Assembly: GCA_900317015.1 (NCBI GenBank)
Contig: ONFH01000084.1
Span: 1-5,798, forward strand
Source of the DNA: an uncultured Erysipelotrichaceae bacterium
GTDB lineage: Bacteria; Bacillota_I; Bacilli_A; Erysipelotrichales; Coprobacillaceae
Direction: 5' to 3'
DNA length: 5,798 nt
Numbering within the stretch: the stretch's first letter is position 1; each line of letters starts with the position of its first letter. The position numbers and the translations under genes were made by a program. Positions 1-5,798 of this stretch are shown in pieces. The notes under the pieces were generated by a model that did no database searches, was not told the origin of the DNA, and worked only from the letters and a program-made list of their open reading frames with translations.

Positions 1-20
1 TCTTATATTCAGAATCAGTG

Positions 21-80
21 AGGGGGCATTCATCCACGCCCATATCAGAGATATGGACGTGGTACTCTGCCCTTTTTAAT
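21..80 (+). terminator. Branched hairpin with T-tract, probable rho-independent terminator of an upstream rightward transcript
   Basis: Read on the + strand, the outer stem pairs 21-28 (AGGGGGCA) with 68-75 (TGCCCTTT), including two G-U pairs. An inner stem of 13 positions pairs 34-46 with 50-62, with one C-A mismatch (39/57) and an AGA loop at 47-49. The stems are separated by an internal loop of TTCAT (29-33) against TACTC (63-67). A run of five T starts at 73 and follows the GC-rich outer stem. The complementary strand has no T-tract after the stem, so a rightward transcript is indicated; its gene or RNA lies off the left edge. The two-part stem is longer than a simple terminator needs, so this could also be the 3' end of a structured small RNA or the expression platform of a leader RNA. 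I do not recognise a named RNA family here. Confidence 0.6.
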
Positions 81-84
81 AGAA

Positions 85-117
85 GAAAACGGCACCACAA
101 TATATGGTGTCGTTTTT
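85..117. terminator. Bidirectional rho-independent terminator between converging transcripts
   Basis: A stem of about 12 bp pairs 86-97 with 105-116 around the loop CAATATA (98-104), with one G-U pair at 92/110. On the + strand it runs into TTTTT (113-117). On the - strand it runs into TTTTCTTCTATT, which is T-rich though interrupted. It lies 9 bp beyond the stop codon of the leftward dehydrogenase gene, so it is the expected terminator for that gene. For rightward transcription it is a second terminator directly behind the hairpin at 21-80. Confidence 0.8.
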
Positions 118-125
118 AATCGATT

Positions 126-1232
126 TTATTCAAATGGGAAAGTATAGTTTAAATGATATTTGTCTCTGATCTCAATGAATTCCTTCTGAACACTTTCACC
201 AACAGGAATCCCTAAGTCTTTACGCTTCTGATAAGCTAAGTATTCCTTTTCACCAGCCGTATAGATACGATTTGCACCGGGGGCTTTCTGTGAGTTTCTT
301 AACTGACGACAGATTTCACCAGCAGTCTTTCTAAAGACGTCTTCACCACAGAAGAATTCTGGGTTGATGACAATAAAGAAATGTCCAAGTGGAATATGTG
401 TTTTATTGCCATTCTCATCTTTACCAGAAAGCATCTTTAAGAACGAGCCACCACATAACGCAGCCGATAAGATCTCTACCACAGCGGCATAGCCATAGCC
501 TTTATAGCCGGCATGTTCTTCACCAGCACCACCAAGTGGAAGTAAGGCAGCCTGTCTGTTTGTTAAAGCTTCTAGAATTTCATTAGGGCCTGTTAATGTA
601 GAACCATCATGACTGATGACGATGCCGTCAGGAATCGGTTCATGATTTCTAGCATACACTTCAATCTTTCCTCTTTGCCAGATGGACGTGGCACAGTCTA
701 AGACGAAATCAAATGGTTCATCAGTTGGTAGGGCAAATGTTAATGGGTTCGTTCCCATCATATTCTCAACACCAAAGGTTGGGGCAATTGATGGTCTTGC
801 ATCAGTTCCACAGATGCCAATCAAGCCCTGCTTGCTGGCCATCGTGGCCCAGTAGCCGGCAATTCCAAAGTGAGTGGAATTACGAATAGCAGCCATGCCC
901 ATGCCATATTTCTTCGCTTTTTCAATAATCATGTTCATGGCTTTATAGCTGGCCACCATCCCCATACCATCATGCGCATCGGCAACTAAAGTGGTTGGGG
1001 TATCCTTAATGATTTCAAAATCGGTAACTGGTTTTTGAATCCCGGCATTGATACGATCAATATAGATCGGTTTAAATCGATTACAGCCATGAGATTCAAT
1101 GCCTCTACGATCACTCTCTAGTAAGACATCGGCGCAGATTTTAGCATCTTCTTTAGGCACACCAACAGCCACAAAAGCATCGATCATAAAATGATTCAGT
1201 AGTTTTTCATCAACGTATGGTCTTTGATCCAT
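126..1232 (-). CDS. Ldh_2-family malate/L-lactate dehydrogenase-like NAD(P)-dependent oxidoreductase
   Basis: This is a complete 368-residue protein, a normal length for the Ldh_2 (malate/L-lactate/ureidoglycolate dehydrogenase) family, cytosolic enzymes unrelated to Rossmann-fold LDH/MDH. They reduce 2-oxoacids or oxidise 2-hydroxyacids with NAD(P). Visible family motifs, in order, are DRRGIESHG (41-49), NSTHFG (118-123, with H121 at the usual catalytic histidine position), the GTNP nucleotide-binding motif (160-163), DCATS (179-183) followed by QRGKIEVYAR (186-195), GYKGYG (242-247) and GHFF (283-286). The protein ends cleanly at TAA (128-126). The start is supported by a GAGGTGA Shine-Dalgarno at 1245-1239 on the - strand, 6 nt before ATG. 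There is no signal peptide or membrane segment. It appears monocistronic, with a divergent gene behind it and a terminator after it. The substrate cannot be assigned: the ATS-xxxRGKIEVYAR context resembles malate/lactate-type members more than the diketogulonate reductase branch, but sulfolactate or ureidoglycolate activity is not excluded. Confidence 0.92.
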   Translation of the reverse strand: MDQRPYVDEKLLNHFMIDAFVAVGVPKEDAKICADVLLESDRRGIESHGCNRFKPIYIDRINAGIQKPVTDFEIIKDTPTTLVADAHDGMGMVASYKAMNMIIEKAKKYGMGMAAIRNSTHFGIAGYWATMASKQGLIGICGTDARPSIAPTFGVENMMGTNPLTFALPTDEPFDFVLDCATSIWQRGKIEVYARNHEPIPDGIVISHDGSTLTGPNEILEALTNRQAALLPLGGAGEEHAGYKGYGYAAVVEILSAALCGGSFLKMLSGKDENGNKTHIPLGHFFIVINPEFFCGEDVFRKTAGEICRQLRNSQKAPGANRIYTAGEKEYLAYQKRKDLGIPVGESVQKEFIEIRDKYHLNYTFPFE

Positions 1233-1387
1233 ATATGTTCACCTCTATATTTATTTTAAAAAGAATAAAGAGAAAAATACATCAAAATCATAAATTCTAA
1301 AAAATTCGTATAAGCAGGCTTTCTTTCGAAAAATCATCTCAAATGAATGAAATATGATAAAATAAATGAAAGACAGGAGGAGCACAT
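1233..1387. promoter_or_regulatory. Divergent intergenic region with promoters and ribosome binding sites for both flanking genes
   Basis: This 155-bp, very AT-rich region separates the leftward dehydrogenase from the rightward GTPase gene and must hold both 5' ends. Rightward, the best -10 candidates are TATGAT (1353-1358) and the overlapping TAAAAT (1358-1363). Neither has a convincing TTGACA-like -35 at 16-18 bp spacing, so the assignment is tentative. An AGGAGG Shine-Dalgarno (1375-1380) lies 7 nt before the ATG at 1388. Leftward, GAGGTGA (1245-1239) serves the dehydrogenase, and TAGAAT (1299-1294) is a possible -10 without a good -35. I see no clear operator palindrome, riboswitch or small gene. 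Confidence 0.5.
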
Positions 1388-3868
1388 ATGGATAAGATCG
1401 TATTAGGCTTGCTTGCACATGTCGATGCAGGAAAGACCACATTAACAGAAAGCCTGCTTTACTTAAGTGGGACAATAGAAAAACAGGGGAGAGTGGATCA
1501 TCAATCTTCTTTCCTTGATTATGACAAGCAGGAAAGAGAGAGAGGCATTACGATCTATTCAAAAGTATCCTCTTTCAAGTTAAAGCATCATTTAGTCCAT
1601 TTATTAGATACCCCAGGACATATTGATTTCTCTGGTGAGATGGAAAGAGCATTAAGTGCTCTAGATGCAGCTGTCTTAATTGTCAGTGGTTTAGATGGGG
1701 TTCAGTCGCATACGAAGACGATTTGGAAGCTTTTGAGAGATTATCATTTACCAACATTTGTCTTTGTCAATAAGATGGATCTCAGTCCTTTATCTAAGGA
1801 CATATTACTCAAAGACTTGCATGATTTAGATAATAGTATCTTACCACTAGACGATCAAGAAGATGTAGCGACATGTTCGGATGATCTATTAGAGGAATAT
1901 ATGAATGATGGACACTTTCAAGATCAGACATTAAAGAAAGCAATTCATGATCGTCAGTTATTTCCTGTCATCTTTGGCTCCGCCTTGAAAAATGAAGGTG
2001 TTAAAGACTTAATGCATCTCATTGATACCTATGTCGATCCAAAAAGAGATGAACAGTTGAGTGGTATCGTCTATAAGATCGGTCATGATGATCATGAAAG
2101 ACTGACATTCGTCAGACTTTCTGGTGGATCGTTAAAACCGAAAGATGATTTTCTAGGGGAAAAGATCAACCAGATCAGAAACTATCAAGGAGAAAAATAT
2201 ACCTTGTTAGATCAAGCAGAAGCAGGGGATATCGTGGCCTTAACAGGACTCAAAGAAACGTATGCGGGAGAGACCTTTGGGGATTACATCAGTCCTTCTT
2301 ATGAATTAGAACCATTTATGCATTATGCCCTTCATTTAGAAGACAATGATCAGAAGACACAGATGTTAGCTAACTTAAAACAATTAAGTGAAGAAGAACC
2401 GCTTCTTCACTTAAAAATCAAAGATGGGGATCATATTCAAGTGTCTTTAATGGGAGAAGTCCAGATTGAAATCTTAAAGGAATTGATTAAGGAACGTTTT
2501 CATCAAAATGTCACGATTGATTCACAAAGTATTGCCTATAAAGAGGCCATCACCAAAACAAGTGAAGGGGTTGGCCATTTTGAACCATTACGTCATTATG
2601 CCGAAGTGCATGTTTTACTAGAACCTTTACCAAAAGGTTCGGGATTAGTCTTTGAAAATCACTGTCAGACCAATCTGCCACCCCATTTTCAAAGACTGAT
2701 CATGACCCATCTTGAAGAAAAGGAACATAAAGGTGTCTTAATAGGGGCACCAATTACCGACATGAAGATTACCTTGCTTGGTGGAAAACATTCAGAAGTG
2801 CATACCGTTGGTGGAGATTTTAGAGAAGCAGCCTATCGTGCTGTGCGACAAGGGCTTATGATGAATGAATCCAAGCTACTAGAACCTTATGAACATTATG
2901 AAATCAAGATTCCTAGTTCCATGATTGGAAAGCTGTTCTATGATTTTGAAAATTATGAAACACCAGTCATCTCTAAAGATGATGGAAAAGTCGCTACTGT
3001 CATTGGTAGTGCCCCTGTGTCCTTCTTATATGATTATCAGAAGGAACTCCTGAGTTATACCAAAGGAGAAGGGGTCATTAGTTATTCTGATCCCTTCTAT
3101 GATCAAGTCATCGATGAAGAGAAAGTTTTAGAAAATACATACTATGATCCAGAAGAAGATGTGGATGATCCTGTTGGCTCCATCTTCTGTGCGCATGGAG
3201 CTGGGTATTATGTGCCATATGATGAAGTGTATGATCATATGCATTTAGACCTCTTTACCAAAGAAAAAGAAGTTACCCATTTCACAAGCAATAAGATCCA
3301 TATCAGTGATGAAGAAGCCAAAAGAGTCTTTGAATCCATTTATGGAAAACAAGAAAGAAAACTAGCCAAAGATTTCTATGGTAAGCCAAAAAAAGAAAAG
3401 CATCAGGAAGCCATGCAAGTATCTCAGAAGCCAGTCTGTTTATTAGTGGATGGCTATAATGTCATCTTTGCCAGTGATGAGTTAAATCAAAAAGCCAAAG
3501 ATAACTTAGGCGCAGCGAGAGATACGCTTATAGATATGTGCACAAGCTATCAGGGCTATAAAGGATACACCTTGATCTTAGTTTTTGATGCTTATAAAGT
3601 GGAAGGTTCACTAGGCAGTACAAAACAGTACCATAATATCTATATCGTCTATACCAAAGAAGCCCAGACGGCAGATGCCTATATTGAATCTGCCACAAAA
3701 CATTTAGCAAGAGATTATCGGGTGATCGTAGCGACCAGTGATAATCTTGAACAGAAGATTGTCATCGGTCATGATGCGTTGAGGATCTCTTCAAGAGAAT
3801 TCTTAAGTGATATGACTCTAGTCTCACAAAATGAGATGGATGACTATCAAAGAAAGAACTGTAAATAA
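1388..3868 (+). CDS. EF-G/TetM-like translational GTPase fused to a C-terminal Rae1/YacP-type NYN endoribonuclease domain
   Basis: This is a complete 826-residue protein; TetM-type ribosomal protection proteins are about 640. The GTPase domain is intact: P-loop AHVDAGKT (10-17), switch I RGITI (52-56, T55), DTPGH (74-78), NKMD (128-131) and GSA (197-199). Domain II spans about 222-305, III about 310-380, IV about 383-500 and V about 503-585, with TetM-like order and no EF-G G' insert. A linker of about 95 residues follows, starting acidic and containing FCAHGAG (600-606) and DHMH (616-619), then a lysine-rich stretch (655-672). Residues 681-812 are an NYN/PIN-like domain resembling Bacillus subtilis Rae1: VDGYN (687-691), VFDAYKV (732-738), TADAYIE (761-767) and VATSD (781-785), keeping acidic D688, D734, D763 and D785. 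The start is fixed by AGGAGG at 1375-1380. By homology the first half should bind the ribosomal A site and hydrolyse GTP, and the second half should cut RNA. Automatic annotation may call it a tetracycline-resistance protein, but the domain IV loop at 468-477 lacks the TetM SPV motif, so I do not expect that role. No targeting signal is seen; it is presumably cytosolic. Confidence 0.9.
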   Translation: MDKIVLGLLAHVDAGKTTLTESLLYLSGTIEKQGRVDHQSSFLDYDKQERERGITIYSKVSSFKLKHHLVHLLDTPGHIDFSGEMERALSALDAAVLIVSGLDGVQSHTKTIWKLLRDYHLPTFVFVNKMDLSPLSKDILLKDLHDLDNSILPLDDQEDVATCSDDLLEEYMNDGHFQDQTLKKAIHDRQLFPVIFGSALKNEGVKDLMHLIDTYVDPKRDEQLSGIVYKIGHDDHERLTFVRLSGGSLKPKDDFLGEKINQIRNYQGEKYTLLDQAEAGDIVALTGLKETYAGETFGDYISPSYELEPFMHYALHLEDNDQKTQMLANLKQLSEEEPLLHLKIKDGDHIQVSLMGEVQIEILKELIKERFHQNVTIDSQSIAYKEAITKTSEGVGHFEPLRHYAEVHVLLEPLPKGSGLVFENHCQTNLPPHFQRLIMTHLEEKEHKGVLIGAPITDMKITLLGGKHSEVHTVGGDFREAAYRAVRQGLMMNESKLLEPYEHYEIKIPSSMIGKLFYDFENYETPVISKDDGKVATVIGSAPVSFLYDYQKELLSYTKGEGVISYSDPFYDQVIDEEKVLENTYYDPEEDVDDPVGSIFCAHGAGYYVPYDEVYDHMHLDLFTKEKEVTHFTSNKIHISDEEAKRVFESIYGKQERKLAKDFYGKPKKEKHQEAMQVSQKPVCLLVDGYNVIFASDELNQKAKDNLGAARDTLIDMCTSYQGYKGYTLILVFDAYKVEGSLGSTKQYHNIYIVYTKEAQTADAYIESATKHLARDYRVIVATSDNLEQKIVIGHDALRISSREFLSDMTLVSQNEMDDYQRKNCK

Positions 3869-3908
3869 AAGATTAACGGTGTATTTACCGTAAAATATGA
3901 TAGAGTTA

Positions 3909-3937
3909 TTGATTTCAAAAATAAATTAAACTAGAAT
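3909..3937 (+). promoter_or_regulatory. Probable sigma-A promoter of the CheB-CheR gene
   Basis: TTGATT (3909-3914) and TAGAAT (3932-3937) are separated by exactly 17 bp. They match the consensus -35 at 4 of 6 positions and the -10 at 5 of 6. Transcription would start near 3944, shortly before the AGGAGG Shine-Dalgarno (3950-3955) and the ATG at 3964. No clear terminator is seen after the preceding gene, so read-through from it is also possible. Confidence 0.55.
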
Positions 3938-3963
3938 AATATTAAGAATAGGAGGGAGCGCTC

Positions 3964-5798
3964 ATGACCTATAATGTAGAAAACAAGAGCTTTGATATCC
4001 GCCCAAATTGTGTTGTTGGGATTGGTGCATCCGCTGGTGGTCTAGAAGCCCTGCAGCAGTTTCTGACATTTTTACCAAGTGATACTGGAATGGCGTTTGT
4101 CATTATTCAGCACTTGTCACCAGATCATAAAAGTTTGCTTGTCGATATCTTAGGAAAATATACTGCGATGCCCGTGACGGAAGCTGAAGATGGAATGCGT
4201 GTTGAACGTAACCATATTTACCTCTTGCCACCAAAATATAATATTGAAATTATCTCAGATACTTTATATTTGAGTGAATATAATCATTCTCATATCAATC
4301 ATCCAATCGATATCTTTTTCCGTTCCTTAGCCAATGCCTATGAAAATAAGGCGGTAGCGGTTATTTTATCAGGAACCGGCAGTGATGGAACGAATGGCAT
4401 TCGTTCCATTAAAGAAAACAATGGGATGATCATTGTGCAGACACCAGATAGTGCCAAATTCGATGGGATGCCACGTAATGCCATTTCGACTGGCTTTGTA
4501 GATCTCGTCTTAAATCCAGATGCCATTGCCAGAGAGATGTCACATATCGCCAAATCGATGATCAACTCAGAAACAAAAGTGGAACTCAATGATTCCGACT
4601 TGATGAGTCAGGTCTTTGCGATTTTAAAGAATGTGACAAACATTAATTATACATACTATAAACAGACGACCGTGTTACGACGTATTGAACGTCGTATCGT
4701 GGTAACACATAACCGTTCATTACAGGATTATGTCAACTACTTATCAAATAATGAAGAAGAAGCAAGGCTTTTAGCAAAAGAAGTGTTAATTGGCGTGACA
4801 CGTTTCTTTAGAGATCCGGATTACTTTGATGTCTTAAAGGATCGTGTGATTAAACAGATCGTTTTAAATGCCAAAGCTTCAGACTTGATTAGAGTATGGG
4901 TCGCGGGCTGTTCAACAGGTGAAGAAGCGTACTCTATTGCCATTTTATTTGCGGAAGTCTTTGAAGAATTAGGAGAGAAGCGAGATATTAAGATCTTTGC
5001 GACAGACTTAGATCAAGAAAGTATCAACTTTGCTTCTCGTGGTATTTATGGAGATAACATTATTGAAGATATCTCAGTGGCACGTTTATCACGATTCTTT
5101 ACTCGTAAAGGATCAAAATATGTGGTCAATCATGAGATCAGACGGATGATCATCTTTGCGCAGCATAATGTCTTCCAGGATCCACCGTTTGGAAAGTTAG
5201 ACTTGATCTCATGTCGTAACATGCTCATCTATTTCCAGACGATCCTGCAAAAGAACTTATTTAGTATCTTCCATATGGCTTTAAAAGATAAAGGCTACTT
5301 ATTCTTGGGTAGAAGTGAATCTGTATCAAGCTTTGATACAGTGTTCCAGGCTTATTGTCCTAATGAAAAGATCTTTATTCATAATGCTCAGGGGAAAGCC
5401 CCTAGTCATGAACGTATTACCTATTCATTATCAAGTGTGGAAAACTACCTAGAACCATCACCTGTCGTTCATGCCAAGGATAACTATGATTCTAACTATA
5501 CATCTAATGAATTAGATACAAAGATTCTTGAAAACTTAATGCCAGCAACTGTTCTTGTCGATGAAAAGAATGCTTTACATCATTCTTATGGTCAGTGTGC
5601 AGACTTTATTACCATCCCACCAGGACAGGTGACATTAGATATCTTCTCATTGATCCGTACGGACTTAAAGATTGCCGTCAGCAAGACTTTAAAGGAAGCA
5701 CGAGAAAGTAATGCCCGTGTGACTTATGATAAGATTCCAGTCAAGATCACTGATCAGCCAGAATACATTACCATTGTAGCCACACCAGTTTCTGATAA
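3964..5798 (+). CDS. CheB-CheR-PAS fusion protein (methylesterase plus methyltransferase), 3' end outside the window
   Basis: The reading frame is open from the ATG, 8 nt after AGGAGG (3950-3955), to the right edge: 611 codons, no stop. Residues about 15-195 form a CheB-type methylesterase domain with GASAGG (21-26, nucleophile S23), QHLSPDH (49-55, H50), SGTGSDG (136-142, D141) and GMPRNAI (168-174); the Ser-His-Asp triad is complete. Residues about 206-472 form a CheR-type SAM-dependent methyltransferase: the helical N-domain with RRIERR (240-245), VTRFFRDP (278-285), the SAM-binding AGCSTGEEAYS (314-324), FATDLD (345-350), SCRNMLIYF (416-424) and GYLFLGRSES (444-453). Residues about 520-611 look like a PAS domain (LMPATVLVDEKN onward). 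No receiver domain precedes CheB, unlike classical chemotaxis CheB. In known relatives such fusions carry further PAS, coiled-coil, kinase or GGDEF modules downstream; here that part is not visible. Its likely role is signal transduction, reversibly methylating glutamates on a receptor or on itself. No chemotaxis genes are visible nearby. Confidence 0.93.
   Translation, partial: MTYNVENKSFDIRPNCVVGIGASAGGLEALQQFLTFLPSDTGMAFVIIQHLSPDHKSLLVDILGKYTAMPVTEAEDGMRVERNHIYLLPPKYNIEIISDTLYLSEYNHSHINHPIDIFFRSLANAYENKAVAVILSGTGSDGTNGIRSIKENNGMIIVQTPDSAKFDGMPRNAISTGFVDLVLNPDAIAREMSHIAKSMINSETKVELNDSDLMSQVFAILKNVTNINYTYYKQTTVLRRIERRIVVTHNRSLQDYVNYLSNNEEEARLLAKEVLIGVTRFFRDPDYFDVLKDRVIKQIVLNAKASDLIRVWVAGCSTGEEAYSIAILFAEVFEELGEKRDIKIFATDLDQESINFASRGIYGDNIIEDISVARLSRFFTRKGSKYVVNHEIRRMIIFAQHNVFQDPPFGKLDLISCRNMLIYFQTILQKNLFSIFHMALKDKGYLFLGRSESVSSFDTVFQAYCPNEKIFIHNAQGKAPSHERITYSLSSVENYLEPSPVVHAKDNYDSNYTSNELDTKILENLMPATVLVDEKNALHHSYGQCADFITIPPGQVTLDIFSLIRTDLKIAVSKTLKEARESNARVTYDKIPVKITDQPEYITIVATPVSD

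Noticed and set aside
389..586. 65-codon open frame on the + strand inside the dehydrogenase gene
   Set aside because: It is antisense to a well-supported gene with conserved motifs, its product is low-complexity and His/Ser-rich, and no ribosome binding site was noted.
1251..1475. 74-codon hydrophobic open frame on the - strand across the intergenic region and the GTPase start
   Set aside because: It overlaps the P-loop coding region of the GTPase in antisense; its hydrophobicity comes from the AT-rich intergenic DNA. No family resemblance.
3528..3710. 60-codon open frame on the - strand inside the NYN domain
   Set aside because: It is antisense to conserved NYN motifs, and its Tyr/Arg/Leu-rich product resembles no family I know.
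1388..3868. Annotation as a tetracycline-resistance ribosomal protection protein
   Set aside because: The GTPase half is TetM-like, but the drug-displacing loop is changed and the linker plus NYN domain are foreign to Tet proteins. Resistance cannot be claimed from sequence alone.
3873..3894. Short inverted repeat ACGGT-6-ACCGT after the GTPase-nuclease gene, considered as a terminator
   Set aside because: The stem is only 5 bp plus weak A-T pairs beyond a mismatch, and no T-run follows on the + strand. It could be an operator half-site pair, but nothing supports that.
4338..4589. 83-codon open frame on the - strand inside the CheB domain
   Set aside because: It is antisense to the CheB catalytic Asp and GMPRNAI region, which is clearly coding on the + strand.

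Overview
The window reads as chromosomal DNA from a low-GC Gram-positive bacterium (Firmicutes/Bacillota). The coding sequence is AT-rich, all three genes have strong Shine-Dalgarno sequences (GAGGTGA or AGGAGG) 6-8 nt before an ATG, and the proteins look like Firmicutes family members. A gut-type Erysipelotrichia or Clostridia relative is my best guess, but nothing here fixes the genus.

Layout. Positions 1-125 hold no gene but contain two successive hairpins, each running into TTTTTAAT. The first (21-77) is a branched, terminator-like structure for something transcribed rightward from outside the window. The second (85-117) can terminate transcription in both directions and also closes the leftward gene. 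A leftward gene (126-1232) encodes a complete Ldh_2-family NAD(P)-dependent malate/L-lactate-type dehydrogenase. A 155-bp divergent intergenic region (1233-1387) carries both ribosome binding sites and the probable promoters. A rightward gene (1388-3868) encodes an 826-residue EF-G/TetM-like translational GTPase with a Rae1/YacP-type NYN endoribonuclease domain fused at its C-terminus. After a 95-bp gap with its own likely sigma-A promoter, a third, rightward gene (3964 to beyond the right edge) encodes a CheB-CheR-PAS fusion protein.

The three genes do not form an obvious pathway. The dehydrogenase is a stand-alone metabolic gene, and the CheB-CheR gene appears to have its own promoter. The most interesting item is the GTPase-nuclease fusion. 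A factor that by homology should enter the ribosomal A site carries a nuclease domain whose free-standing relative in Bacillus subtilis (Rae1) cleaves mRNA in the A site. The canonical GTPase motifs and the acidic residues of the NYN domain are all present, so both halves look active. The domain IV loop that TetM uses to displace tetracycline is altered, so a plain tetracycline-resistance label would probably be wrong.
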